DNA of 44,625 nt from JAVBTT01 sp031550325 (lineage in GTDB: Bacteria > Bacillota > Clostridia > Oscillospirales > UBA929): positions 1 to 44,625 of the forward strand of contig JAVBOR010000032.1 in the NCBI GenBank assembly GCA_031550325.1. The letters are read 5' to 3'. The notes under the pieces are model-generated. The model saw nothing but the letters and a program-made list of their open reading frames with translations. It was not told where the DNA came from and made no database searches. Made by a program: the position numbers and the translations under genes. Below, piece by piece: positions 25,320 through 34,179 of this stretch (position 1 is the first letter of the stretch; every line of letters starts with the position of its first letter).

Positions 25320-27269
25320 TCATGGCACACGCACCAGGATATCCCCTGATTCATAAGTACAGTAGACTTCGCAGTCCAGCCCGTCAAGCCTCTCCAGCAA
25401 TTCGTCCTCCGGCCCGGCCTTATCCGAGGAGACAAGCACCGCGCCCGGTCGGGCGGCCCGGAGAAGCTCTTGTGTCGTCGCGTCCGCGTCCCCATGCTGT
25501 CCCGCCACAAGGAGGCCGCCCTGGGGAAGCTGCGTCCAGCGGGTCAGCCAGCGCTCCCCGGACGCGTTTATATCGCCGGTGACCAGAAGCGAAAAATCTC
25601 CCACAGTGACCAGCACCGCCTGCGCGCTCTCGCCGCCCGGCCAGAGCACCGGCAAAAGCGTCAGCTGCGCGTCGCCGAGTGTGAGCGTGCGCTCTGCGCG
25701 TTTCTGCGCCGAGTAAACCTCCAGAACATCCACAAGTTCCGCCAGAGTCGCCGCTCCGTCGGTATGGTGTGCGCCGGACTGCGTCAGCACGAGCGCGTCC
25801 ACGCGCGACAGCCCGCGCGTCTCCAGATACCTAGCGGCCAGCTTTCCGGCGCGGTCTCCCCCGCAGTCGATCACCGCCGCGCGGCCGCGTGAGGAGAGCA
25901 CGATGCACTGCCCCTGCCCCACGTCCAGCATGGCGATCTCCAGGGAATACTGGCGCGCCGACCAAATATCCAGAGCCAGCGACAGGACCAGCATGCAGCC
26001 CACAAGCGCCAGCGGTAGCCGCCACCTCTTGCGCCAAAGCGCAAGCAGCAGCATGGCGTAGGCGAACACCAGCCACGCCACAAGCAGCGGCCGCGCCGTG
26101 AAAACAGACTGATGGGGTATGCGCGCAAACAGGCCTATCGCGCCGCGGAACAGGCTCAGACTCAGCCGGGGAAGCCATGCCAGCGCGTACCCGGCCGGCC
26201 ACCAGACAAACGCGGCCGCCACCGCGAGCGCGCCGGCGATAAAGATGACGTTGACAAGCCAGAGCAACAGCAGATTATAAAGCGGCGAGAGCAGCGCCAC
26301 CCTGCCCATCCAGAAGGCGGCAAAGGGCGTGGCAAAAACCATGGCCGACAGGGACGACGCCAGCGCCGCCGCCATAAACCGCGCAGCAGCGCCCGGCACA
26401 CGCTGAGGCATTCGCGCCATAATCGCAGCGCGCAGCTTTCCGGAAAAGAGGATGATGCCCAGCGTCGCTGTAAACGAAAGCTGCGTGGAGGGAAGGTCAA
26501 TCGAAAACGGATCAAGCAAAAGCAGGGCAAACAGCGCCGCCACCAGCGCGGTGACCCCGCTGTACTCCCGTCCCATGAGCGGCGCGGCAAGACTCATGGT
26601 GATCATCACGCCCGCGCGAACAGCCGAAGGCGAAAACCCCGTGACTGCGACAAAGAGCCAAATCAGCACGAAGCAGACAGGCGCCGCCCAACGCCGGTTT
26701 CCCACCAGCAGCACGACAAACCCGACCAGCATGGAGACGTGCAGCCCTGACACGCACACAACGTGCGTCATGCCGACCGCTGCCAGGTCTGCGCTGAGCT
26801 TGTCCGAAAAGTCCGAACGGTTCCCCAATAAAATGCCGCGCAGCAGCGCGGCCTGTTCCCCCGGCAAAATTGAGCCGATCTGCTGATCAATGGCCTCGGC
26901 CGCTATCGCGGGGGCGTACCGGAGCGGCACGCGCTGCGCGCGCTCAACCGAGCTTTCTCCCAAAAGGATCGCCTGGATGTGACTGTTTTGGCTGTGCCGC
27001 TCTACGATGCGGGCCCGGCCCATGACCGTGTCGCCAGGCGACAGCTCAAGCTGCGACGAAAAGTAGAGCGTCGTCTTCACATCCATAAAGCGGGCGTTGG
27101 CGACCAGCCCACCGGACGCTTTATGGGGAACGCTTTCGAGCAAAAATTCGGCCTCGACCGTTTGCCCGCTGCAATTCAGCGCGTCTGATAAAAACAGCGC
27201 GCGGTATCCCCAGCGCCATCCGCAGTACAGCAGGATGGCCAGAGCGATCAAACCCGCGCGCCGAACCAT
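25320..27269 (-). CDS. comEC: ComEC/Rec2 DNA-uptake channel with degenerate hydrolase domain
   Basis: Membrane channel for uptake of single-stranded DNA, 649 residues. One N-terminal helix, an OB-like segment (about 30-110), the Competence domain (CVSGLHVSML, GFSPSAVRAGVM, about ten helices to residue 430), and a C-terminal metallo-beta-lactamase-like domain beginning DVGQGQCI near residue 445. In this domain the metal site is lost: residues 496-505 read TQSGAHHTDG where the family has T-H-x-H-x-D-H-x-G-G, and GQHG near 590 replaces GHHG. TGDI is kept. The channel may work without its nuclease, or be decaying. ATG 27269 starts one base behind the HIT gene stop. Confidence 0.92.
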   Translation of the reverse strand: MVRRAGLIALAILLYCGWRWGYRALFLSDALNCSGQTVEAEFLLESVPHKASGGLVANARFMDVKTTLYFSSQLELSPGDTVMGRARIVERHSQNSHIQAILLGESSVERAQRVPLRYAPAIAAEAIDQQIGSILPGEQAALLRGILLGNRSDFSDKLSADLAAVGMTHVVCVSGLHVSMLVGFVVLLVGNRRWAAPVCFVLIWLFVAVTGFSPSAVRAGVMITMSLAAPLMGREYSGVTALVAALFALLLLDPFSIDLPSTQLSFTATLGIILFSGKLRAAIMARMPQRVPGAAARFMAAALASSLSAMVFATPFAAFWMGRVALLSPLYNLLLLWLVNVIFIAGALAVAAAFVWWPAGYALAWLPRLSLSLFRGAIGLFARIPHQSVFTARPLLVAWLVFAYAMLLLALWRKRWRLPLALVGCMLVLSLALDIWSARQYSLEIAMLDVGQGQCIVLSSRGRAAVIDCGGDRAGKLAARYLETRGLSRVDALVLTQSGAHHTDGAATLAELVDVLEVYSAQKRAERTLTLGDAQLTLLPVLWPGGESAQAVLVTVGDFSLLVTGDINASGERWLTRWTQLPQGGLLVAGQHGDADATTQELLRAARPGAVLVSSDKAGPEDELLERLDGLDCEVYCTYESGDILVRVP

Positions 27270-27270
27270 T

Positions 27271-27603
27271 TCAGCCCATTTGCGCCGTCAATTGACGGCC
27301 TGCCAGCACATGAAAATGCAGGTGTCCCACGCTTTGGCACCCATGCGCCCCCGCGTTGGTCACCACGCGGAAACCCTCCGGGTACTCGTTGGTCAGCCGT
27401 GCGATCACCGAAAACATATGCCCTACAAGCGCCTCATCGGCGCTCGTCAGTCGCGCGGCGCTGTCAATATGCCGCTTGGGCAGGCAGAGCGCGTGGAAGG
27501 GCGCTTTGGGCTCGATGTCCCGAATCACCAGACACTGCTCGTCTTCATAAAGCTTGTCCGAGGGGATCTCAGCATTGATGATCGAGCAAAACAGGCAGTT
27601 CAT
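27271..27603 (-). CDS. HIT-family nucleotide hydrolase (HinT-like)
   Basis: A 110-residue cytoplasmic histidine-triad protein that hydrolyses nucleoside phosphoramidates or related adducts. CLFCSIINAEIPSDKLYEDE is the usual start with a possible zinc Cys pair; the active site HLHFHVLAGR is near residue 93-102. Length is normal. It lies 20 bases behind alaS and one base before comEC, so it is in the alaS-hit-comEC-holA transcription unit. Its exact substrate is not readable. Confidence 0.93.
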   Translation of the reverse strand: MNCLFCSIINAEIPSDKLYEDEQCLVIRDIEPKAPFHALCLPKRHIDSAARLTSADEALVGHMFSVIARLTNEYPEGFRVVTNAGAHGCQSVGHLHFHVLAGRQLTAQMG

Positions 27604-27623
27604 TCCATACTCCTCCTATAGGC

Positions 27624-30248
27624 TTACTTCACGCGACTCAGAATAAAATCGTCCACCGTCGCCAGCGCGTTGTCCACAAGCATGGCGTCTTTGCCGCCAC
27701 CCATGGCCAAATCGGGCTTGCCGCCCCCGCTGCCGCCGCAGATTTTGGTCACCTCGCGAATGAGCTCCCCGGCCTTTATCCCGCGCGCGATTGCGTCTTT
27801 GCCGCACACGGCCAGAAAGGTGATCTTGTCCCCTTGGGTTGTCGCCACAACGCCCACCAGTTCGGGCGCGCGCTCGGCCATGGCAACCGCCATGGTTCGC
27901 ATTTGCTCGGGCTCCAGATCGTCGCGGGCAGCCGTCACCACTTTAAGGCCCTCAATCGTCCTGGAGGAGAACAAAAGACGCTCTGCAATCTCATTGCTTT
28001 GGCGCTGCATAAAGCCGCTGATCGTCCGCTGCATCCCGCGCAATTCATCAATGACGCGCTCGGCGCGCTCCACCAGATCGTTCGGCGTGGCCTTCAGCGC
28101 CACAGCCGCCATCTGAAGCATTCTGGCCTGATATTGGGCATGCTCCAAAACCGCCTTGCCCACGCGCGCCTCTATTCTGCGCACGCCCGCGGCCACCGAC
28201 GACTCACCGAGCAGCCAAAACGACCCGACCTTAGCCGTGTTGTCCAGGTGGGTTCCGCCGCAAAGCTCAAAACTGTAGTCGCCCATCTTCACCGTGCGGA
28301 CGACGCTCCCGTATTTCTCACCAAACAGCGCCACGGCACCTTCCTCTCTGGCCTTGTCAAGCGGCATCTCCCTGACCAGAACGGGAAGTCCCATTAAAAC
28401 GTGGTCATTGACTTCACGGCCAACGGTCTCCAGTTCCTCGGAGCTAAGCGCTGAAAAATGCGTGAAGTCAAAGCGCACGCGGTCGGGCTCCACGAGCGAG
28501 CCGGCCTGCTCGATGTGACCGCCCAGCGTGTCGCGCAGCGCCTTTTGCAGCAGATGGGCAGCGCTGTGCGCGCGCATAATCGCCCGGCGGCGCTCGGCGT
28601 CGACCTGGGCAGTCACCGAATCTCCCTGCTCAAACACGCCGGTCTCGACAAACCCGATGTGCAGAATTTTGCCGTCCTTGGATTTTTGCACGTCCTTGAC
28701 CGCAAAGCTGCCGGTGTCAGAGAAGATGACGCCGGTGTCGGCGACCTGTCCGCCGCTTTCGGCGTAAAATGGCGTTGCGTCCAGAACCAGGACGGCCTCT
28801 TGCCCTTCCTCAATGAGTTTGACGCTGGCCGTGTTGTCGTGGATAGCCCAGATCGTTCCCGTTGAACTCATCTGTTCATATCCCGTAAAGGTTGTCTGAA
28901 GGTCGCGGTCGAGCGCCAGATTCAGGCTCTGCCACCCGAAGTCGCCCAGCGCGGCGCGCGCCTCGCGCGCACGGCTGCGCTGCATCTGCATCAATGCGTC
29001 AAACTCGGCCCTGTCGAGTTCGACGTTCTGCTCCTCAAGCAGCTCCAGTGTGAGATCAATGGGGAAGCCGAACGTGTCGTAGAGCTTAAACGCCGTTTCC
29101 CCGCTGAACACGCTCATCGTCTTTGCCATGGCCTCGCCAAACAGGCGCAGGCCGGCCTCCACGGTCTGCCCGAACCGCTCCTCTTCCAGCCTGACCACAC
29201 GACAGATAAAGTCCTTCTTGGCCATAAGCGCCGGGTAAGCCGAACCGCTCTCCTCAACCACCGTGGTGCAAAGATCGTGCAAAAACGGCTCCTTGACGCC
29301 CAGGAGGCGCCCGTGGCGCGCCGCGCGGCGCAACAGCCGCCGCAGCACATACCCCCTGCCCTCATTGGAGGGAAGAACGCCGTCACTGATGAGCATGGTT
29401 GTGGACCGGATATGGTCTGTAATCACGCGAACCGAGACGTCCTGCCGCTCATTGGCCTTGTAGGTCACGCCGGCAATCTCACACACGCGCTGCAACACAC
29501 GCCTGATGGTGTCCACCTCGAACAGGTTGTCCACGCCCTGCAAAATACAGGCAAGGCGCTCGAGTCCCATGCCCGTGTCGATGTTCTTCTGCGCGAGAAG
29601 CGTGTAGTTTCCACATCCATCGTTGTTAAACTGGGTAAACACCAGATTCCAAAACTCCACATAGCGGTCGCAGTCGCAGCCCGGGGCGCAGCCCGGATCG
29701 CCGCAGCCGCTGGCCTCTCCGCGGTCATAGTAGATCTCGGAGCAAGGGCCGCACGGGCCGGAACCGATCTCCCAGAAGTTGTCTTTTTTCCCAAGGCGCA
29801 CCATATGGTCCTCGCTGACGCCAATGTCCTTTGTCCAGATGTCCCAGGCCTCGTCGTCCTCCAGATAGACCGAAGGGTAGAGCCTCTCCACCGGCAGGCC
29901 GACCGTCTGCGTGCAGAACTCCCACGCCCAGGCAATGGCCTCTTTTTTGAAGTAGTCACCGAAGGAGAAGTTGCCCAGCATTTCAAAAAAAGTCCCGTGG
30001 CGCGACGTTTTGCCCACGTTTTCAATGTCGGGCGTTCGAATGCACTTCTGGCAGGAGGTCATGCGCTTGGCGGGCGGCGTGACCTCTCCCGAAAAATAGG
30101 GCTTCAGCGGCGCCATGCCCGAGTTGATCAGCAGCAGCGACGCGTCGCTCTGCGGAACAAGCGGCGCGCTCTCGGCGCGCAGGTGACCCTTTTCCTCAAA
30201 AAACTTCAGATATGCCTCGCGGATTTCGTTGAGTCCCATCATACGCAT
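27624..30248 (-). CDS. alaS: Alanyl-tRNA synthetase
   Basis: Charges tRNA-Ala with alanine; 874 residues, full length. Catalytic core with motif 1 MTSCQKCIRTPDIENVGKTS and HGTFFEMLGNFSFGDYFK, motif 3 GMGLERLACILQG, the editing domain with zinc-binding RAHSAAHLLQKAL and CGGTHLDNTAKVG, and a C-terminal C-Ala domain ending GGGKPDLAMGGGKD. The ATG at 30248 follows GGAG by nine bases; the ATGs two and three codons on are alternatives. No T-box leader was found in the 131-bp gap to mltG, unusual among Firmicutes synthetases but common for alaS in some lineages. Confidence 0.98.
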   Translation of the reverse strand: MRMMGLNEIREAYLKFFEEKGHLRAESAPLVPQSDASLLLINSGMAPLKPYFSGEVTPPAKRMTSCQKCIRTPDIENVGKTSRHGTFFEMLGNFSFGDYFKKEAIAWAWEFCTQTVGLPVERLYPSVYLEDDEAWDIWTKDIGVSEDHMVRLGKKDNFWEIGSGPCGPCSEIYYDRGEASGCGDPGCAPGCDCDRYVEFWNLVFTQFNNDGCGNYTLLAQKNIDTGMGLERLACILQGVDNLFEVDTIRRVLQRVCEIAGVTYKANERQDVSVRVITDHIRSTTMLISDGVLPSNEGRGYVLRRLLRRAARHGRLLGVKEPFLHDLCTTVVEESGSAYPALMAKKDFICRVVRLEEERFGQTVEAGLRLFGEAMAKTMSVFSGETAFKLYDTFGFPIDLTLELLEEQNVELDRAEFDALMQMQRSRAREARAALGDFGWQSLNLALDRDLQTTFTGYEQMSSTGTIWAIHDNTASVKLIEEGQEAVLVLDATPFYAESGGQVADTGVIFSDTGSFAVKDVQKSKDGKILHIGFVETGVFEQGDSVTAQVDAERRRAIMRAHSAAHLLQKALRDTLGGHIEQAGSLVEPDRVRFDFTHFSALSSEELETVGREVNDHVLMGLPVLVREMPLDKAREEGAVALFGEKYGSVVRTVKMGDYSFELCGGTHLDNTAKVGSFWLLGESSVAAGVRRIEARVGKAVLEHAQYQARMLQMAAVALKATPNDLVERAERVIDELRGMQRTISGFMQRQSNEIAERLLFSSRTIEGLKVVTAARDDLEPEQMRTMAVAMAERAPELVGVVATTQGDKITFLAVCGKDAIARGIKAGELIREVTKICGGSGGGKPDLAMGGGKDAMLVDNALATVDDFILSRVK

Positions 30249-30334
30249 TGAACTTTTCTCCTTTTCTGGGGGAAGACGCAGCTCTTCTCCCGTTCGCAGT
30301 GAAACGCCGCGGCGGTTTGAACCAGTTCCCGCTT

Positions 30335-30360
30335 TGTCAAAACACTTCGGTTCTTTGACA
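30335..30360 (-). terminator. Hairpin behind mltG
   Basis: Arms TGTCAAA and TTTGACA around 12 bases, about 20 bases behind the mltG stop. The transcript reads CTGTCAAAGAACC, the same start as behind ftsZ. There is no U-run. A second weak stem (AAACGCC / GGCGGTTT, 30302-30318) follows towards alaS. Confidence 0.55.
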
Positions 30361-30379
30361 GTCAGAGAGCCTACCGCTC

Positions 30380-31543
30380 TCAGTCCCCGTATATCTCCGG
30401 GTTATCCGCCAGGACCTTATTGTGCTCGGCAATCGTCTTGCTAAACTTGTGACTGCCGTCACTGGTCATGGCGTAATAGAAATAGTCGGTCTTGTACGGG
30501 TAAAGCGCTGCCCGGATGGAGTCAATCGAAGGGTTGCAAATCGGCCCCGGAGGGAGCCCGGGATACATATAGGTGTTGTACGGGCTGTCCAGAGCCAGCT
30601 CTTCGGCGCCTAGACGCGGCACGCGCTTGGGCAGAACGTACTGAATCGTGGCGTCGATCTGCAGAATCTTGCTGTCCCAGCGCTCCAGGCGGTTATAGAT
30701 GACCGAGGCGACGTTCTTGCGGTCCTCAACCTCGCCCGTGGCCTCGGCTTCAACCATCGAGGCGATGATCAAAATCTCTTGCAGCGAATACTCCATCTCC
30801 TCGGCGCGATTCCGGTACTCGGCGGTGAGCTTGCTGTCAAAGTTGGACAACAGCTTTTTGATGGCCTTGTCGGGATCCTCCCCGACGTAGAAGTCATAGG
30901 TGTCGGGATAGAGGTAGCCCTCCAGCCTTCCCGGCTTATACGGGAGATCGGCCAAAAATGAAAACGTGTAGCGGGTCGCTATTTCGGCGGCGCGGAGTCC
31001 CTCAACCGTGGCCACCTCGTTGTCGGCAAGAATCTGAAAAATCTGTTCCTGCGTCAGACCCTCGCGCAGCGTCACGCGAACTTCGACGCGGTGCTCCGAA
31101 CCCGGTCCCATATTGGTCACAAGCGCGCGGTAATCCCAGTTGGAGTCAACGACATACCGCCCCGGTACGATTTTATTTTTTTCCTCCACCTTGGAGTAGC
31201 TGCAGTACAAGTTAAAAAGCCACGGATACTGAATAATGCCTTTTTCCTTTAGTCCGGCCGAAATCTCCCCAATGGTATAATCCTCCGGAACTATAAACTC
31301 CGTGACGACTTCGTCTTTCATCAGCGCCAGAAGGTCATTTGCGCATATCCAGCCAAATGCGGCCAGCGCAAAAGACACGCCGATCACTACAATCGCGTAC
31401 AAAACGCCAGACAGACATCCTGTGTTGGCCCGTTTTCGTTTCTGGAACCGAACCGGTCCCGTTTGCTTCCCTGCAGCCGGCCGCGTATCCTGATTTACAG
31501 GCTGAGTTGTGGGCGGCCGACGCTGAGGCGTACGATCTGCCAT
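30380..31543 (-). CDS. mltG: Endolytic murein transglycosylase MltG
   Basis: Membrane-anchored lytic transglycosylase that cuts nascent glycan strands, 387 residues. A proline- and basic-rich cytoplasmic tail (1-45) precedes one membrane helix (about 46-70). The LysM-like region is followed by the YceG domain with EGYLYPDTYDF, IIASMVEAEATG (the Glu is the expected catalytic residue), ASVIYNRL and YNTYMYPGLPPGPICNPS. Start ATG 31543 has AAGGAG eight bases before it. It is usually linked to a Holliday-junction resolvase and later genes; here alaS follows. Confidence 0.95.
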   Translation of the reverse strand: MADRTPQRRPPTTQPVNQDTRPAAGKQTGPVRFQKRKRANTGCLSGVLYAIVVIGVSFALAAFGWICANDLLALMKDEVVTEFIVPEDYTIGEISAGLKEKGIIQYPWLFNLYCSYSKVEEKNKIVPGRYVVDSNWDYRALVTNMGPGSEHRVEVRVTLREGLTQEQIFQILADNEVATVEGLRAAEIATRYTFSFLADLPYKPGRLEGYLYPDTYDFYVGEDPDKAIKKLLSNFDSKLTAEYRNRAEEMEYSLQEILIIASMVEAEATGEVEDRKNVASVIYNRLERWDSKILQIDATIQYVLPKRVPRLGAEELALDSPYNTYMYPGLPPGPICNPSIDSIRAALYPYKTDYFYYAMTSDGSHKFSKTIAEHNKVLADNPEIYGD

Positions 31544-31651
31544 TGAAAAACTCCTTATCCATTGAGTAACACACTAAAAAGCAATCGCATAGGATGAAGC
31601 AGATGTGAGAGGCCGACCGCCTTCCGTCAAATACTATGTGAGGTGACTTCC

Positions 31652-31741
31652 ATGTGTTTTAAGGGCTTGTTCGAAGATTGCGACACCATCCTGCTTGTGA
31701 TCATCATCATCATCTTGCTGTGCTGCTGCTGCAACGACTAA
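31652..31741 (+). CDS. 29-residue Cys-tailed membrane peptide
   Basis: A very short frame, MCFKGLFEDCDTILLV, continuing with five Ile, LL, four Cys and a C-terminal Asn-Asp. GAGGTGA lies five bases before the ATG and an intrinsic terminator follows, so it is a complete small transcription unit. The pattern (short polar head, single membrane helix, Cys cluster at the end) recalls the tiny YjcZ-like sporulation/membrane peptides of Firmicutes, but no family can be asserted. Four adjacent Cys could bind metal or be lipid-modified. It is convergent with the DJ-1 gene. Confidence 0.65.
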   Translation: MCFKGLFEDCDTILLVIIIIILLCCCCND

Positions 31742-31773
31742 CACCGATTTCTGTACTTAATGGAACCACAACA

Positions 31774-31803
31774 GCGGGGCAGTAAGCCCCGCTTTCCCCT
31801 TTT
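31774..31803 (+). terminator. Intrinsic terminator behind the Cys-tailed peptide
   Basis: Perfect 7-bp stem GCGGGGC / GCCCCGC with loop AGTAA (31774-31792), followed by TTTCCCCTTTT. Confidence 0.75.
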
Positions 31804-31820
31804 GGGCGCCAAACAGGCCG

Positions 31821-32387
31821 TCACGTCAGCACACGGGTGCTCTCGTCAAAGTAAATGGCGCGGCGTACCGACTCACTCGCGTCCCAGCCGCGCAGCATCG
31901 CCAAAAGCTTCAGGCCAAATTCTATGGAGCTCCCGGCGGCATGGGCGGTGACCAGATTGCGGTCGTGGGTCACGCGCTCGTCCGTCTGCAAACGCGCGCC
32001 ATGGCGCAGGAGCTCGTCCTGAACGCTCGGGTGACACACGGCGCGGCGGCCGCTGAGCAGTCCCAGCCTCGCCAGCAGCGCGGGCGCTGCGCAAATCGCG
32101 CCGATGAGCTTGCCCTGTTCGGCGCAGGCGCGAATGAGCGCCTGCAGCGCGTCGCAGCCTGACAGCGCTTCAACGCCCGGCCCGCCCGGCAGCACGAGCA
32201 TCTCCACCTCGCCGGGCGACAAAGCGCCGATCAGACCGTCCGCCTTTACCTCGACGCCCTGCGCCGACCTGACGCTTAAAGACTCACAGCCCGCGAGAGA
32301 CACCTCAACGCCGGCCCTGCGAAGCACGTCAACGGGCACAAGGGCTTCCATTGTCTCAAAGCCGTCCGCCAAAGCCACGATAACCAT
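31821..32387 (-). CDS. DJ-1/PfpI superfamily protein
   Basis: A 188-residue cytoplasmic protein of the DJ-1/ThiJ/PfpI fold. VIVALADGFETMEALVPVDVLRRAG is the usual start with the conserved Glu; the nucleophile elbow is LIGAICAAPALLA with the reactive Cys; HPSVQDEL and RNLVTAHAAGSSIEFGL are also conserved. Members act as stress-related glyoxalases, chaperones or peptidases; which applies here is unknown. It begins 14 bases behind the Eis-like gene and is probably the last gene of that operon. Confidence 0.92.
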   Translation of the reverse strand: MVIVALADGFETMEALVPVDVLRRAGVEVSLAGCESLSVRSAQGVEVKADGLIGALSPGEVEMLVLPGGPGVEALSGCDALQALIRACAEQGKLIGAICAAPALLARLGLLSGRRAVCHPSVQDELLRHGARLQTDERVTHDRNLVTAHAAGSSIEFGLKLLAMLRGWDASESVRRAIYFDESTRVLT

Positions 32388-32401
32388 GCATGCTCATCCT
32401 T

Positions 32402-33217
32402 TCAGTTGTGCAGTAAATTCATATAAATCGGGAACCGTTCAAACAGCTCGTCCTCCAGTGTTCGGTCTCCCTCAACGCCCCCCAGAATGTTCCACGGGCA
32501 CCAATTGTCATAAACCGTCTGCGGCACGGGCCGGCCATGTCTGCCGACCGCCGCAAGCAGCGTTGCCGCCTCGACGGCGCGCACACAGCAGGCGCCCGGA
32601 TGCCGCACAAGCTGCCCGCCCTGAGTCCCCTCCATCCATACATCCCCGTCAAACACGTTGTATCCGTTGTCAAGCAGCTCGACCGTATACTCGGAGAGGA
32701 TGGCTTTCCACCGCTCGCGTGAGCGCAGTATTCTCGGCGTCTGTCCGAACAAACGCTCGTAGTGACGGTCAAGCGCGGAGATATCGGCGTTTGTCGCGGT
32801 GCGGCCTCGGGACGGCTCTATGGGAGGCGTCTGGAACGCGCCGCACTGGCGAAACCCGAACTGCGCATAATAGTCCACCAGGGCGGGCGAGGCCGGCAAA
32901 AGCGCCGCAAGCGGAATTTTGCGCAAGTGCAGCTCAAACAAAACCTGCTCCATCAGATCTCTGGCGAGTCCGCGCCCACGGCAGGCCGGATGCGTCGCCA
33001 CGCCCAGTATGTAGGCGCACTTGAGCTTTTCTCCCCACAGATCGGCGTCCATGACCACCCAATGCAGCATGGAGACCACGTTTTCCCGCTCATCGGCATA
33101 CACAAGCGCGCGCGCAGGGTCATACTCCCGGAGGAAAAATAGATCTCCCTCCTCATGAAACGCAAGCTGCCAAAGCGTGTTCAGATCATCGCCGGGCTGA
33201 GCGTATCGAAGCTCCAT
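32402..33217 (-). CDS. Eis-like GNAT acetyltransferase
   Basis: A 271-residue acetyltransferase. The N-terminal GNAT fold has the acetyl-CoA loop ILGVATHPACRGRGLARDLMEQVLFEL (R-G-R-G at about 80), then SPALVDYYAQFGFRQCG. The C-terminal half (SRERWKAILSEYTVEL onward) resembles the second GNAT-like and SCP2-like part of Eis proteins. Its substrate is unknown; Eis relatives acetylate amines such as aminoglycosides, but this is family knowledge only. ATG 33217 has GGGAGAG just before it. It follows the DUF2156 gene by 56 bases and precedes the DJ-1 gene. Confidence 0.85.
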   Translation of the reverse strand: MELRYAQPGDDLNTLWQLAFHEEGDLFFLREYDPARALVYADERENVVSMLHWVVMDADLWGEKLKCAYILGVATHPACRGRGLARDLMEQVLFELHLRKIPLAALLPASPALVDYYAQFGFRQCGAFQTPPIEPSRGRTATNADISALDRHYERLFGQTPRILRSRERWKAILSEYTVELLDNGYNVFDGDVWMEGTQGGQLVRHPGACCVRAVEAATLLAAVGRHGRPVPQTVYDNWCPWNILGGVEGDRTLEDELFERFPIYMNLLHN

Positions 33218-33273
33218 TCGACTCTCCCGCCTTCCCTGTGTTATGTGCCCCTGTCAAAAGGCTCCGCGCCCGG

Positions 33274-34155
33274 CTACCGCGCGGGAGCAGCACTATACTT
33301 ATTCAAAATCTCGGCCGGATAATACGAAAGCTTGGCCTTTCGCAGATTTTCCAGCCCCATGTCGTCCTCGCGGTTGATCCATCGCACGCGCGGACGCACG
33401 CTTTTGGCAAACTCGCGGCAGATCATCGCGTAAGAACCCGGAACGTCATAGTCGGCCTTTTCGATATGGACGTCCAGCCCATCTGCGCCGATCATTGTCC
33501 CGGCCGCAAAGGCAACAACCTTGTCATCAACCCGCAGGAGCCCCGAATGCGCATCGAGGGCGGTCAGGTTGTAGATGAGCAGGGCGATGCTCGTCCCCTC
33601 CTCCTGCAGGGTCAGATTGGTCGAGCAGTCGTTTTTGCGGCACCAGTTTTCATGGAAAAGCCAGACATCGTCAATGTTTGTGTTGTGGATCGGTTCATAG
33701 ACCCAGCGGCCCGCGTACTCCCGCTCAAACCGCGAACAGTGATTGCGTTTGGAGTGGTATTTTTTACCCGGAAGATCGGCGAGATCGTCGCACGAATAGA
33801 GATAATCGGCCACCTCGCGCCGCTCTGTGAACACAAACGCGCCCGGCATCGCGCTTTCGAGCGCGAGCCTGTCCTCTTCGCTGAGGTCGCACAGGGTGGC
33901 CTCAGGCGCATTCTCGCGCATTTCCTCGACCGCCGTTTTCCAGTCCAGCACGCCGACCGGCCGGATCATCGGCGCGTTGTCGAGCGTATAGCGCACATAC
34001 AGCGCGTTCGGCGTGGGCAGCAGCGCCGAATGGTATTTGTGGTTCCAAATGTACGCGCACGCGAAGTTGGCCTCGACCGTCCGCGCCCCGCCGCGCAGCG
34101 CGTACGCGTCAAACATGCTTTTATCCTTGAGCGTCAAAGGAGTAAACTCACCCAC
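33274..34155 (-). CDS. DUF2156 protein (lysyl-PG synthase C-domain-like)
   Basis: A 293-residue soluble protein of DUF2156, which shares the GNAT/FemX-like fold with the C-terminal domain of lysyl-phosphatidylglycerol synthases. Conserved stretches are SMFDAYALRGGARTVEANFACAYIW near the start, LPGKKYHSKRNHCSRFERE in the centre, and PRVRWINREDDMGLENLRKAKLSYYP at the end. It has no membrane part. The GTG at 34155 is chosen because AAAGGA lies eight bases upstream; the TTG six codons earlier lacks this. The glycosyltransferase gene ends 24 bases upstream. An aminoacyl-tRNA-using transferase role is an inference. Confidence 0.88.
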   Translation of the reverse strand: MGEFTPLTLKDKSMFDAYALRGGARTVEANFACAYIWNHKYHSALLPTPNALYVRYTLDNAPMIRPVGVLDWKTAVEEMRENAPEATLCDLSEEDRLALESAMPGAFVFTERREVADYLYSCDDLADLPGKKYHSKRNHCSRFEREYAGRWVYEPIHNTNIDDVWLFHENWCRKNDCSTNLTLQEEGTSIALLIYNLTALDAHSGLLRVDDKVVAFAAGTMIGADGLDVHIEKADYDVPGSYAMICREFAKSVRPRVRWINREDDMGLENLRKAKLSYYPAEILNKYSAAPAR

Positions 34156-34179
34156 AAGTAATGTCCTTTCCAACGGTAG

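Noticed and set aside
30249..30379. T-box riboswitch before alaS
   Set aside because: No AGGGTGG-type T-box sequence or specifier arrangement in the short gap; only the mltG hairpin and a weak second stem.
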